DNA from: JACVRW01 sp963811055
Lineage (GTDB): Bacteria > Actinomycetota > Thermoleophilia > Solirubrobacterales > Thermoleophilaceae
Assembly (NCBI GenBank): GCA_963811055.1
Contig: CAWEPQ010000003.1
Location: 120,239 to 184,238, forward strand
Length of the DNA: 64,000 nt
Direction: 5' to 3'
Under the pieces are notes generated by a model. It had not been told where the DNA came from. It saw only the letters and a program-made list of their open reading frames with translations, and did not search any database. A program made the position numbers and the translations under genes. Numbering within the stretch: position 1 is the first letter of the stretch; each line of letters opens with the position of its first letter. Shown here one piece after another: positions 23,605 to 32,325 of the stretch.

Positions 23605-25110
23605 TTGACGGCGCCCGACAACATCACCCGCCGCTCGCTGCTGCGCCGTGGCGCGGGCGCCGCCGTGGTGGCCGCGGGCGCCGGGAGCCTGGACTCCACC
23701 GCCCTCGCCGCGGGCGGCGACTGGCGTCTCGGCTTCGAGAGCCTGCGCAAGGAGGTGCGGGTAGGCCGGCTGCCGGTGGACGGCCACATGCCCAAGTGGC
23801 TGTCGGGCACGCTCGTGCGCAACGGGCCCGCCCTCTACGAGGTGGGCGAGCGCACCTTCAACCACTGGTTCGACGGGCTCGGGATGCTGCACGCGTTCAC
23901 CCTCGAGCGCGGCCGGGTGGGCTACGCCAACCGCTTCCTGCGCAGCTCGGCCTACAAGGCCTACAAGGAAGAGGGGATCATCCGTTACTCGGAGTTCGCC
24001 ACGGATCCGTGCCGGGCGATCTTCAACGGCGCGCAGGCCACGTTCTCGCTGGCCAAGGTCGGCAACGCCAACGTGCACGTGGGCAGGATGGCGCAGCACT
24101 TCGTGGCCCTCACCGAGGTGGGGCTGCCGGTCAAGTTCGACCCGCACACGCTGCGAACGCTCGGCGTGGTGGGCCCCGAGCACCCGCTCGGGCAGATCGA
24201 GACCGTGCACCCCCACCGCCTGGAGGGCGGCCGGCGCGTGTTCTACGACATCCCGCTGATCCCGCCGGCGCGCTACCAGGTGAAGGTGGCCCGCGGCACC
24301 CGTGCGCCACGTCTGCTGGCCGCCATCCCGCGCAAGGAGCCGGCGTACATGCACTCCTTCGGCATGACCGAGCGGCACGTGGTCCTCACCGAGTCGCCGT
24401 TCGTCGTGGACCCGCTGAAGATCATCACGGACTGGGAGCCGTTCATAAAGAACTACCGCTGGGAGCCCTCGCGCGGCGGGCACTTTCACGTGGTGGACCG
24501 GCGCACGGGCCGCGTCACGAGTCTCGAGACCGACCCGCTGTTCACGTTCCACCACGTGAACGCGTTCGAGCGTGACGGAAAGATCTTCCTGGACATGTGC
24601 GGGTACGACGACGCCGACGTGATCGACGCCCTCTACCTCGAGAAGCTCCGCGGGCGCAGCCGTCCCGCGCCGCTGGCCCAGCTGCGGCGCTATGAGCTCG
24701 ACGTCGGCCGCAAGCGTGTGCGGATGCGCCCGCTGGCGGAGCACAGCATCGAGCTGCCGCGGATCAACTACGGACGTGTGAACGGACGGCCGTACCGCTA
24801 CGCGTACGGCATCAGCATCCGGGACCACCGCACCAGCGGGTACGTGGACCAGCTGGTCAAGATCGACGTGAAGAAGGGCGACGCCAAGGTCTGGCGAGAG
24901 AAGGGCTGCTACCCGGGCGAGGCGGTGTTCGTGCCCGGCCCGCACGCGCGGCGTGAGGACGACGGCGTCGCGCTCTCCGTGGTGCTCGACGCCCGCAGGC
25001 GGCGCTCCTTCCTGCTGGTGCTGGACGCCCGCTCCTTCACCGAGATCGCCCGCGCCGAGGTGCCGCACCACATCCCGTACGGCTTCCACGGCGAGCTGTT
25101 CCGCACCTGA
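23605..25110 (+). CDS. Carotenoid oxygenase family protein with Tat-type signal
   Basis: A 501-residue beta-propeller dioxygenase of the RPE65/carotenoid cleavage family. LSGTLVRNGPALYEVG and NHWFDGLGMLHAF are the N-terminal signatures. Candidate iron-ligand histidines are in GRMAQHFVALTE, MHSFGMTERH, FTFHHVNAFE and the C-terminal YGFHGELF, matching the four-His Fe(II) site. The N-terminus NITRRSLLRRGAGAAVVAAGAG is a twin-arginine signal, so it is probably exported folded. Start TTG 23605 follows AGAGG by 9 nt; the longer upstream frame is antisense to the ATP-grasp gene. Substrate could be a carotenoid, apocarotenoid or stilbene. Confidence 0.88.
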   Translation: MTAPDNITRRSLLRRGAGAAVVAAGAGSLDSTALAAGGDWRLGFESLRKEVRVGRLPVDGHMPKWLSGTLVRNGPALYEVGERTFNHWFDGLGMLHAFTLERGRVGYANRFLRSSAYKAYKEEGIIRYSEFATDPCRAIFNGAQATFSLAKVGNANVHVGRMAQHFVALTEVGLPVKFDPHTLRTLGVVGPEHPLGQIETVHPHRLEGGRRVFYDIPLIPPARYQVKVARGTRAPRLLAAIPRKEPAYMHSFGMTERHVVLTESPFVVDPLKIITDWEPFIKNYRWEPSRGGHFHVVDRRTGRVTSLETDPLFTFHHVNAFERDGKIFLDMCGYDDADVIDALYLEKLRGRSRPAPLAQLRRYELDVGRKRVRMRPLAEHSIELPRINYGRVNGRPYRYAYGISIRDHRTSGYVDQLVKIDVKKGDAKVWREKGCYPGEAVFVPGPHARREDDGVALSVVLDARRRRSFLLVLDARSFTEIARAEVPHHIPYGFHGELFRT

Positions 25111-25121
25111 CCCTCAGGCGA

Positions 25122-25553
25122 TCAGTCGTCGTCGCCGCCGCCGTGGCCCGAGCTGTCGTCGCCTGAGCCCTTGCCGCTCGAGTCGTCGTCGCTCCCGCCG
25201 CTGCCCTTGCCGCTGGAGTCGTCGTCCGAGCCCGACCCGCCCGAATCGTCGTCGTCTCCGCCGTGGTCGTCGGTCGTGACCGTCGGCGGCGGCGTTACCG
25301 GCGTGGTGGTGGTGCGTGCCCGCTCCGCCCGTGCGCGGCGCCTGGCTCTCTGTCGCCTGCGCTCCCTCCTCGCGGCGGCGCGGTCGTCCTGCGAGGCCGC
25401 CTCGGGCGCCAGCGCCTGGCCGGCGCTGAGCGGCTGTGCGGACAGGCCCACGCTGTCGCCGGAGATCGAGTTGGCGGTGAGGCCTATGGCCACGGCCGCC
25501 ACCAGGCCGGCCATGGCCAGCCCCACGTTGCGGAGAATCTGCCTTGCACTCAT
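25122..25553 (-). CDS. Exported Asp/Ser/Gly-rich low-complexity protein
   Basis: A 143-residue protein. One hydrophobic helix near the N-terminus (NVGLAMAGLVAAVAIGLT) acts as signal or anchor, followed by an Arg-rich stretch (RRERRRQRARRRARAER), a Thr/Pro segment, and a C-terminal 50 residues made of Asp, Ser, Gly, Lys and His in short repeats (SDDDSSGKGSG). The tail would be a flexible, negatively charged cation-binding surface. The gene begins 11 nt after the sensor kinase stop on the same strand, so it is probably in the same operon. ATG 25553 is chosen; upstream sequence belongs to the kinase in another frame. Confidence 0.65.
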   Translation of the reverse strand: MSARQILRNVGLAMAGLVAAVAIGLTANSISGDSVGLSAQPLSAGQALAPEAASQDDRAAARRERRRQRARRRARAERARTTTTPVTPPPTVTTDDHGGDDDDSGGSGSDDDSSGKGSGGSDDDSSGKGSGDDSSGHGGGDDD

Positions 25554-25563
25554 GCGATCCACG

Positions 25564-26982
25564 CTAGCCGCCCCCAGGTAAGGCCCGGTCAAGCTCAGTG
25601 TCAGGGCTCGGCAAGGTGGTGGCGGGCAGGCGCACCTCCGCCCGCGCGCCGGCCGGCCGCCGGTTCTCGAGGCTCGCCTCCCCTCCCCAGCGCCGGGCGA
25701 GGGCCTCCACCACCGCGAGGCCGAGGCCCGTGCCCTCGGTGCCGCGGCTGCCGGTCCCGCGGTAGAAGCGGTCGAAGAGGCGCTCGCGCTCGGCGGCGTC
25801 CACACCCGGCCCCTCGTCGAGCACCGCCAGCCGAGCCCAGCGCGCGTCGCCGCTGACCTCGATGGTCACGGTGGTCCCCGCCGGGGAGTAGTTGAGCGCG
25901 TTCTCGATCAGGTTGTCGAGGATCGCGGCCACGTCCGCCCGGGACGAGTCGACCGTGCTCACGTCGTCGTTGACGAGTGCCAGCTCGTGGTCGCTGTTCT
26001 GGGCGGTCGCCTCCCAGCGGTGCAGGGCCGCCTCCGCCTCGTCCGCCAGAAGCAGCGGCTCGCCCGTCTTGGCCTCGGGCTCGCGCGCGAGGCTCAGCAG
26101 CTGCCCGAGCAGGTCCGCCAGGCGGGCCGTCTCGCGCTCGGCGGCGGCCAGCTCGCGCTTGACCCCGGGATCGTCCGACTTGAGCTCGGCCGCCTCGAGT
26201 CGCAGCCGCAGCCCGGTGAGCGGCGTGCGCAGCTGGTGCGAGGCATTGGCCACGAACTCGCGCTGGGCGATCAGCGAGCGGCCGAGCCGGCCGGTCATGT
26301 CGTTGAACGCCGCGGCCACCTCCCGCTGCTCGCTCGAGCCCTCGGGGTCGGCCCGGGCGTCGAGGTCCCCCCCGGCCACGCGCCGGGCCGCCGCCGCCAG
26401 CCCCCGCAGGGGCCGCGCCAGCGAGCCGGCCAGCACCCACGCCACGGCCAGGCCGAGCAGCAGCGCCATCACGCCGACGGCGATCAGCGCCAGCACGTCG
26501 TTGCGGACCTCGTCCTGCACCGCGTCCACGCTCTGCGTGACGCGCACGGCGCCCTCGGTCTCGGCGCCACGGAGCACCGGGACGGCCGTGAACAGAACGT
26601 CCTCGCCCAGGGTGTCGCTGTGCCGCGTGCCCTGGTCCGCGGTACCGCGCAGCGCCGCTGCAATCTCCGGGCGGCTCGCGTACGAGGTCGACTCGAGGCC
26701 AGATCCCTCCGAGTCCGCGATCAGGCGCCCGCGCGGACCCACCACGATCACCCGGCCGCCCAGGTCGTCGCCGGCGCGGTCGAGGATCCGGCGAAGCTCG
26801 TCGCGGTCGCCGAGCCGTCCCGCCACGGTGGCCGCCAACAGCGCGGCCTGGCCCTGCGCCTCGCTCTTGATCTCGGCGTCGACCCGGCGGGAGAGGTTCA
26901 GCGCGAGCGGGACCTCCAGCGCCACGATCACCAGCACCAGCACGTAGGCGAACGCGGCGAGCAGCCGCGCCCGGAGGCTCAC
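25564..26982 (-). CDS. Membrane sensor histidine kinase (HAMP-HisKA-HATPase)
   Basis: A 472-residue kinase. Two membrane helices (about 8-30 and 150-180) enclose an extracytoplasmic sensor of about 120 residues. A HAMP domain follows, then the HisKA box FVANASHQLRTPLTGLRLRLE with the phospho-accepting His, and the ATPase domain with NLIENALNYSPAG, DEGPGV and GTGLGLAVVEAL. The GTG start overlaps the response-regulator stop by 4 nt. The genes for two exported acidic proteins lie immediately before the regulator and after this kinase, so they may be sensor accessories or targets. Confidence 0.92.
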   Translation of the reverse strand: MSLRARLLAAFAYVLVLVIVALEVPLALNLSRRVDAEIKSEAQGQAALLAATVAGRLGDRDELRRILDRAGDDLGGRVIVVGPRGRLIADSEGSGLESTSYASRPEIAAALRGTADQGTRHSDTLGEDVLFTAVPVLRGAETEGAVRVTQSVDAVQDEVRNDVLALIAVGVMALLLGLAVAWVLAGSLARPLRGLAAAARRVAGGDLDARADPEGSSEQREVAAAFNDMTGRLGRSLIAQREFVANASHQLRTPLTGLRLRLEAAELKSDDPGVKRELAAAERETARLADLLGQLLSLAREPEAKTGEPLLLADEAEAALHRWEATAQNSDHELALVNDDVSTVDSSRADVAAILDNLIENALNYSPAGTTVTIEVSGDARWARLAVLDEGPGVDAAERERLFDRFYRGTGSRGTEGTGLGLAVVEALARRWGGEASLENRRPAGARAEVRLPATTLPSPDTELDRALPGGG

Positions 26983-27698
26983 CGGGGCTGACCGTCCCCG
27001 AGCTCGTCCGGCCCCGCGAGGCGGAATCCCACCCCACGCACCGTGTGGATGAAGCGCGGTTTCGCGGAGTCCTCGCCCAGTTTCCGGCGGAGGCTCGACA
27101 CGTGCACGTCGAGGGTCTTGGTGGAGCCGAACCAGTTCACGTCCCAGACCTCGTCGATCAGCCGCTCGCGGGTGACCACCGAGCCGGCCTCGCGCATCAG
27201 CAGCTCGAGCAGCTCGAACTCGCGCCTTGTGAGGTCGAGCTCCGTGCCGTCGAGCGTCACGCTGCGCCTGTCCGGGTCGAGGCGCAGCTCGCCGGCGTCG
27301 AGCGGCCCGCTCTCCTCGCGGGTGCCCCCGCTGCGCCGCAGCACGGCCCGGATCCGGGCCACCACCTCGCGGGCGCTGAACGGCTTGACCACGTAGTCGT
27401 CGGCCCCGAGCTCGAGGCCCACCACGCGGTCGGTCTCCTCCCCGCGCGCCGTGAGCATGATGATCGGCACCTCGGAGCTCCGCCGCAGCTCGCGGCAGAC
27501 GTCGTAGCCCGACCCGTCCGGAAGCATCACGTCCAGGAGGACCAGGTCCGGCAGCTCGCGCCGCGCCTCGGCGAGCGCTGCCTCCACCGTGCCGGCCACC
27601 CTGGTGTCGAAGCCCTCGCGCTCCAGCGCCTCGGCGAGCGGCTCGGTGATCGACTCCTCGTCCTCGACCATCAGGACCGTTGGCCTGGCGGCAGCCAT
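26979..27698 (-). CDS. OmpR/PhoB-type response regulator
   Basis: A 239-residue two-domain regulator. The receiver domain has the acidic pair near the N-terminus (VEDEE), the phospho-acceptor Asp56 (LVLLDVMLPDG), Thr in MLTARGEE and Lys in YVVKPFS. The C-terminal winged helix (LDLTRREFELLELLM, then STKTLDVHVSSLRRKLG and IHTVRGVGFRL) binds DNA. ATG 27698 gives the usual start directly before the receiver; the frame upstream to 27800 is not family-like. It pairs with the sensor kinase encoded 4 nt into its own end. Confidence 0.93.
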   Translation of the reverse strand: MAAARPTVLMVEDEESITEPLAEALEREGFDTRVAGTVEAALAEARRELPDLVLLDVMLPDGSGYDVCRELRRSSEVPIIMLTARGEETDRVVGLELGADDYVVKPFSAREVVARIRAVLRRSGGTREESGPLDAGELRLDPDRRSVTLDGTELDLTRREFELLELLMREAGSVVTRERLIDEVWDVNWFGSTKTLDVHVSSLRRKLGEDSAKPRFIHTVRGVGFRLAGPDELGDGQPR

Positions 27699-27796
27699 CA
27701 CCAGGATGCTAGGCGGAGCATCAGCGGTTGGACGCAGCAAGCCGGAGGCGACCATCTCGGTCGCCCCCGGCACACTCGCGTTCATCGGCCGGCTGA

Positions 27797-28390
27797 TCAA
27801 CCGGGGCCGCTGCCCCCGTGGCCACCGCCATCGTCGTCGCCGCCACTGTCGTCGTCGTCGCCGCCGCCGTGACCTGAGCGGTCGTCGTCACGGTCATCTC
27901 CGTGATCGTCGTCGTCGCCGCCGCGGCCGCGACCCGAGTGGTCATCGCCGCGATCGTCGTCCCGGCCACGGTCGTCGCCGCGATCCTCGACGCGTCCCGC
28001 CCCGCCGGTGCAGCGCGGGTCGTTGGCGTGCTCGGCCTCGTCGCACGGGCCCGAGATGTCCACGCCGTTGGCGGGTGCTCCGGCGCCGCTCTGCGGCACC
28101 TGCACGCCGGTGCAGCGCGGGTCGTTGGCATGCTCCGCCTCGTCGCACGGACCCGAGATGTCCACGCCGTTCCGGTTCACACGGTCTTCGGTGGTGGTGG
28201 TCCGGTCCTCGGTGGTGTTCGTGCGGTCCTCGGTCGTGTTGGTGCGGTCCTCGGTGGTCACGGTCCGGTCCTCGGCCGTGGTGGTCCCCGAGCTCGCCGA
28301 GTCGTCGGAGGTGTTCACGGCCGCCACCACCACGGCGGCGAGCACACCCACGAGCACGACCGTCAAAAGCCCTGTTATCGCCTTCTTCAT
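27797..28390 (-). CDS. Exported repeat protein: TTEDR repeats, duplicated Cys module, Asp/His/Gly-rich tail
   Basis: A 197-residue protein of no named family. An N-terminal hydrophobic helix (ITGLLTVVLVGVLAAVVVAAV) is a signal or anchor. It is followed by five TTEDR-like pentads (about 36-70), a 22-residue module present twice (each copy starting NGVDISGPCDEAEH and ending DPRCTG, so with two Cys each), and a tail of about 70 residues made almost entirely of Asp, Gly, His, Arg and Ser. The tail suggests divalent-cation binding. It is the first gene of a probable operon with the two-component system, 98 bp upstream of the regulator. Confidence 0.65.
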   Translation of the reverse strand: MKKAITGLLTVVLVGVLAAVVVAAVNTSDDSASSGTTTAEDRTVTTEDRTNTTEDRTNTTEDRTTTTEDRVNRNGVDISGPCDEAEHANDPRCTGVQVPQSGAGAPANGVDISGPCDEAEHANDPRCTGGAGRVEDRGDDRGRDDDRGDDHSGRGRGGDDDDHGDDRDDDRSGHGGGDDDDSGGDDDGGGHGGSGPG

Positions 28391-28483
28391 TACACGCTCT
28401 CCCTTCGATTCCGACTGGATGGGATGAGCATGCAGCGAGGCCGTACAGGCCCCGGCCAGGCGCGGGTTAGGGGTTGGTAAGGC

Positions 28484-29158
28484 CTAGCCGCTGGGCAGCG
28501 CGAACGCCGCCACGGCCACGAAATGGACCACGGCGGCCAACACCACGAGCACATGGAAGATCTCGTGGTACCCGAACACGGCCGGGCGCGGATCGGGGCG
28601 CCCGAGCGCGTAGACCACCGCTCCGGCGGTGTAGAACACGCCGCCGCCGAAGATGAGCACGAGCGCGGCCACGCCGGCCTTCTCCACGATCTGGGGCGAG
28701 GCCACCATGGCGAACCAGCCCAGTGACACGTAGGCCACCGCGCTCAGCCACTTGGGTGCGCGCACCCAGATGAGCGCGAACACCACGCCCGCCGCCGCGC
28801 CGGCCCAGACGCCGGCCAGCACCACCACCTGAGTGGAGCCGCTGAGGAGGAGCAGCGCGAACGGCGTGTAGGTGCCGGCGATCAGCACGAAGATCATCGA
28901 GTGGTCCGCCCTGCGCATCCAGGTGCGCACGGACGGCCGCCACGTGACGCGGTGATAGAGAGCGCTGGTGCCGAGCAGCCCGGCCAGCGCCGCGGCGTAG
29001 ATGGCCGCCGCGACCGTGGCGCGCCCCTCGGGCGCCAGCACCACGAGCACCACGCCGGCCACGAGCGCCACGAAGAACGACCACTGGTGGATCACCCCGC
29101 GCAGACGCGGCTTGACCGGAACGGCGGCGGAGAGGCCCGTGCCGGCCGCGGCGTCCAT
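28484..29158 (-). CDS. Hemolysin III family (HlyIII/YqfA) membrane protein
   Basis: A 224-residue integral membrane protein with seven predicted helices. Family metal-site residues are visible: SALYHRVTW, RRADHSMIFVLIAGTYTPF and, near the end, FGYHEIFHVLVVLAAVVHF. The family is related to adiponectin/PAQR receptors, and the histidines bind zinc. The ATG shares one base with the stop of the acyl-CoA dehydrogenase gene (TGATG). The long open frame upstream in this phase is out of frame to that gene and is not used. Confidence 0.88.
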   Translation of the reverse strand: MDAAAGTGLSAAVPVKPRLRGVIHQWSFFVALVAGVVLVVLAPEGRATVAAAIYAAALAGLLGTSALYHRVTWRPSVRTWMRRADHSMIFVLIAGTYTPFALLLLSGSTQVVVLAGVWAGAAAGVVFALIWVRAPKWLSAVAYVSLGWFAMVASPQIVEKAGVAALVLIFGGGVFYTAGAVVYALGRPDPRPAVFGYHEIFHVLVVLAAVVHFVAVAAFALPSG

Positions 29159-30405
29159 CAGCGGATGTGCACGCCGGAGATGGCGCGAGCGATCACGAGC
29201 CGCTGAATCTCTGATGTGCCCTCGAAGATGGTGTAGATCTTCGCATCCCGGTGCATGCGCTCCACCGGGAACTCGCGCGTGTAGCCGTTGCCACCGAGGA
29301 TCTGGATCGCCCGCTCGGTGGCCCAGACCGCCACCTCGCCCGCCTTCAGCTTGGACATCGAGCCCTCGGCGGCGGTGAACTTGTGGCCCTGGCGGCCCAT
29401 CCACGCGGCGCGCCACACGAGCAGGCGGGCCGCGTCGATCTCCATCTTCATGTCGGCGAGCGCGAAGGCGATCGCCTGGTTCTCGATGATCGCCTTGCCG
29501 AACTGCTTGCGCTCCTTGGCGTAGTCGAGCGAGTACTCGTAGGCGGCGCGGGCGATGCCGAGCGCCTGGGCGCCGACGGTCGGACGGCTGACCTCGAACG
29601 TCTGCATCGCGGCCTGGCTCTTGGCGCGCGTGCCCTCGCGGGCGCGCGCAAGGCGCTCGTCGAGCTTCTCCTTGCCGCCGAGCAGGCACGAGCCCGGGAT
29701 CCGGCAGTCGTCGAGAAACACGTCCGCGGTGTGGGACGCGCGGATGCCGTGCTTCTTGACCTTGGTTCCCATCTCGAGGCCGGACGTCCCCTCGGGGATC
29801 ACGAACGCGGCGTGCCCGCGCGAGCCCAGCTCGGGGTCCACCGAGGCCACCACCACGTGGATGGCCGCGATGCCGCCATTGGTGGCCCATGCCTTCTGGC
29901 CGTTCAGGACCCACTCGTCCTTGGCCTCGTCGTACTTGGCGTGGGTGCGGAGCGATGACACGTCGGAGCCGGCGTCGGGCTCGGAGACGCAGAAGGCGCC
30001 CACCTTGGGCTCGGCCTCGGTGCCGTAGCACTGCGGCACCCACTCGAGCAGCTGCTCGGGCGTGCCGGAGGAGTAGATCCCGGCCACGGCGAGGGTCGTG
30101 CCCATGATCGACATGCCGATGCCGGCGTCGCCCCAGAAGAGCTCCTCGTTCACGATCGGGAAGGTGAGGCCGGTCTCGTCCGCCCAGAACTGGGCGATCC
30201 CCTCGAAGCCGTACAGGCCGATCTTCGCGGCCTCCTGGATCACCGGCCAGGGGGTCTCCTCGCGCTCGTCCCACTCGGACGCGGCCGGGCGTACGACGCT
30301 CTCGGCGAAGCCGTGGACCCAGTCGCGGATGTCGCGCTGGTCGTCCGACAGCTCGAGCGAGAAGGCTGCCTGGGTCTGAGGTTCGGCGCTGGAGGTCGCG
30401 GACAT
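29158..30405 (-). CDS. Acyl-CoA dehydrogenase
   Basis: A 415-residue FAD enzyme of fatty-acid or amino-acid beta-oxidation, introducing a trans-2 double bond in an acyl-CoA. VGAFCVSEPDAGSDVSSL and the NGQKAWATNG segment are the first signature, QILGGNGYTREFPVERMHRDAK the second; the catalytic Glu lies in IFEGTSEIQR. ATG 30405 is used because MSATSSAEPQ is followed at once by the N-terminal helix, while the frame upstream to 30609 runs into the divergent PucR gene. The preferred acyl chain cannot be told. Confidence 0.93.
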   Translation of the reverse strand: MSATSSAEPQTQAAFSLELSDDQRDIRDWVHGFAESVVRPAASEWDEREETPWPVIQEAAKIGLYGFEGIAQFWADETGLTFPIVNEELFWGDAGIGMSIMGTTLAVAGIYSSGTPEQLLEWVPQCYGTEAEPKVGAFCVSEPDAGSDVSSLRTHAKYDEAKDEWVLNGQKAWATNGGIAAIHVVVASVDPELGSRGHAAFVIPEGTSGLEMGTKVKKHGIRASHTADVFLDDCRIPGSCLLGGKEKLDERLARAREGTRAKSQAAMQTFEVSRPTVGAQALGIARAAYEYSLDYAKERKQFGKAIIENQAIAFALADMKMEIDAARLLVWRAAWMGRQGHKFTAAEGSMSKLKAGEVAVWATERAIQILGGNGYTREFPVERMHRDAKIYTIFEGTSEIQRLVIARAISGVHIR

Positions 30406-30469
30406 TGGCCTACCGATCGTCGGGGTCGACCTGAAGCTTCTTGCATCCGAACGTATGATTCTGCGTGCG

Positions 30470-31744
30470 ATGGCCACAATCGAGCCGCAAAAACCTGCAC
30501 GCTCGTCACAAGATTTGTCCGCGCCGCCGTGGGAGGCGCTCCTTCCGGGGACCGCGGAGGCCCTGCGGCCCGGCCTCGACCAGACGGCCGACGAGGTGAT
30601 CGAGGCCATCCGGACGGCGGTGCCGGCCTACGCGCGCCCGCTGGAGGGCAGGTTCGGCGAGGGCATCAGGACCGGTGTGATCCGGGCGCTGGAGGGCTTC
30701 GTGAGCTCGGCCGAGGGCCGCCCGCAGCGCCCGAGCCGCGGCTGGGACATCTACTTCGAGCTCGGGCGCGGGGAGGTTCGCGAGGGGAGGCCGCTCGAGG
30801 CGCTTCTGTCGGCGTACCGCATCGGTGCGCGGGTGGCCTGGCGCAACGCCGCCGCCGGAGCCCGGGAGGCGGGACTCGGGGCCGATGCCCTCGCCCCCCT
30901 CGCGGAGGCGATGTTCGCCTTCATCGACGAGCTGTCGGCACGATCGGCCGAGGGCTTCGCTTACGAGCAGTCGGTCGCGGCGGGCGAGGCGGCCGGCCGC
31001 CGGCGCGCGCTCGTGCAGCTCATGGTCGCGCGCCCGCCGACGGATCCGGCGGCCGTGGAGGACGCGGCCCGCGACGCGGGCTGGCGGCTGCCCGAGACGC
31101 TCGCGGCCCTGGTCTGGCGCGGCGACCCGGACGTGCACCTGGCGAGCGGCCTGCCGTTCGGCTCGCTCACCGCGCGCGTGCGCGACGACACCGTCTGCGC
31201 GCTCGTGCCCGACGCCCACGCGCCCGGGCGCCTGGCCGAGCTCACCCGCTCGTTCGGCGGCGACACCGCCGCCCTGGGCCCGGTCGTGCCCTGGACGGAG
31301 GCGTGGCGGAGCGCCGCTCGCGCGGGCGCGGCGCTGGGCCTGGCCGCGGAGGGCCTGCTCCCCGAGGGCGGCCTGGTGGTCACGGACAGGCACCTGGCCG
31401 AGCTGGCCCTCCTGCGCGACCGCCGGCTGCTCGAGGACCTGGCCGCGTCCACCCTGGCCCCGCTCGATGGGCGCACGGCTGGCGCGCGGGCCCGCCTGCT
31501 CGAGACGTTGAGCAGCTGGATCGACCACCAGGGGCGCGTGCCCGACGTGGCGCGTGCCCTCCACGTGCATCCGCAGACGGTCCGCTACCGCCTGACCCAG
31601 TTGCGTGAGGCGTTCGGGCCGGCGCTCGACGACCCCGACGGCCGCTTCGCGCTCGCGCTCGCGGTGCGTGCCCCGGGCGCGGCCGAGCCACGCCAGGGCG
31701 TGCCTCAGGAAACCTCGCGCAGGCGCCCCGTCTCTACCTCGTAG
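30470..31744 (+). CDS. PucR-family transcriptional regulator
   Basis: A 424-residue regulator. The N-terminal half is a helical sensor typical of actinobacterial PucR/CdaR-like proteins (LPGTAEALRPGLDQTADEVIEAIR, then SAYRIGARVAWR). The C-terminus is the PucR helix-turn-helix (LSSWIDHQGRVPDVARALHVHPQTVRYRLTQLREAFG). It is divergent from the acyl-CoA dehydrogenase gene and may control it; this is a usual arrangement but not shown. Start ATG 30470 is preferred over ATG 30455, because TATGAT at 30454-30459 looks like a -10 box. The 3' end overlaps the convergent carbonic anhydrase gene by 40 bp. Confidence 0.82.
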   Translation: MATIEPQKPARSSQDLSAPPWEALLPGTAEALRPGLDQTADEVIEAIRTAVPAYARPLEGRFGEGIRTGVIRALEGFVSSAEGRPQRPSRGWDIYFELGRGEVREGRPLEALLSAYRIGARVAWRNAAAGAREAGLGADALAPLAEAMFAFIDELSARSAEGFAYEQSVAAGEAAGRRRALVQLMVARPPTDPAAVEDAARDAGWRLPETLAALVWRGDPDVHLASGLPFGSLTARVRDDTVCALVPDAHAPGRLAELTRSFGGDTAALGPVVPWTEAWRSAARAGAALGLAAEGLLPEGGLVVTDRHLAELALLRDRRLLEDLAASTLAPLDGRTAGARARLLETLSSWIDHQGRVPDVARALHVHPQTVRYRLTQLREAFGPALDDPDGRFALALAVRAPGAAEPRQGVPQETSRRRPVSTS

Positions 31745-32196
31745 ACGAACCCGCGCACGTTGTCGGTCCGCGGTATGAACGGGTCTTCCTTGATCCGGGC
31801 GATGCAGTTGCGCAGATCGTCGTCCAGGTCGCCGAAGCAGTGCGCCTTCCATTCCGGCCGGCTGCCGGTCTCCTCCTCGAGCTTCGACGCGAACTGGTCG
31901 TCCGTGAAAGTGAGCATGCCGCAGTCGGTGTGGTGGATCAGCACGATCTCCTCGGTGCCGAGCAGGTTCTGCGAGATGGCGAGCGAGCGGATCGCGTCGT
32001 CGGACACCACGCCGCCGGCGTTGCGGATCACGTGCGCGTCGCCCTCCTCGAGGCCGAGCAGCCGGGCCGGGTCGAGACGGGCGTCCATGCAGGCAACCAC
32101 GGCCACCTTGCGGGCCGGGGGAATCGGCAGGTCTCCCTTGGAGAACGAGCTCGCGTAGGACTCGTTGTTGGCCAGCAGTTCGTCGGTGGCGCTCAC
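31705..32196 (-). CDS. Beta-class carbonic anhydrase
   Basis: A 163-residue enzyme interconverting carbon dioxide and bicarbonate. Zinc ligands are Cys36 (ACMDARLD), His88 or His89 and Cys92 (IHHTDCGM); Asp38 and Arg40 form the conserved catalytic dyad. The short length fits the compact Rv1284-like subclass of actinobacteria. The GTG start has AAGGAG 5 nt upstream. Its last 40 bp overlap the end of the PucR gene on the other strand. Confidence 0.92.
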   Translation of the reverse strand: MSATDELLANNESYASSFSKGDLPIPPARKVAVVACMDARLDPARLLGLEEGDAHVIRNAGGVVSDDAIRSLAISQNLLGTEEIVLIHHTDCGMLTFTDDQFASKLEEETGSRPEWKAHCFGDLDDDLRNCIARIKEDPFIPRTDNVRGFVYEVETGRLREVS

Positions 32197-32239
32197 GGCA
32201 GCTCCTTGATCAATGGGCGGGAGAACGAAGATAGAGGAT

Positions 32240-32252
32240 TGTCCACTGGACA
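32240..32252. promoter_or_regulatory. 13-bp palindrome between carbonic anhydrase and propeller genes
   Basis: TGTCCA (32240-32245) and TGGACA (32247-32252) are perfect inverted repeats around one C. They lie in the 129-bp divergent region, 44 bp from the carbonic anhydrase start and 74 bp from the propeller start. The size and symmetry fit a dimeric repressor site. No regulator gene is adjacent, and which gene it controls is unknown. Confidence 0.4.
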
Positions 32253-32325
32253 GGTCGAGAATCTATCCGCTTCAGGAGCAGCTAGAAATACGCGCCTGCA
32301 AGAACCCCGACGTCTAGGAGTACGT

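Noticed and set aside
21961..25110. Open frame of 1049 codons covering the carotenoid oxygenase and 1.6 kb upstream
   Set aside because: The upstream two thirds are antisense to the ATP-grasp and amidotransferase genes and have His/Arg-rich shadow composition. The family sequence begins at TTG 23605.
25122..25300. Short direct DNA repeats resembling a repeat array
   Set aside because: They are codon repeats for Asp, Ser and Gly inside a coding frame. There is no constant repeat with unique spacers, so it is not a CRISPR array.
28484..30274. 596-codon frame joining the HlyIII protein with upstream sequence
   Set aside because: The upstream part is an alternative frame of the acyl-CoA dehydrogenase; HlyIII begins at ATG 29158.
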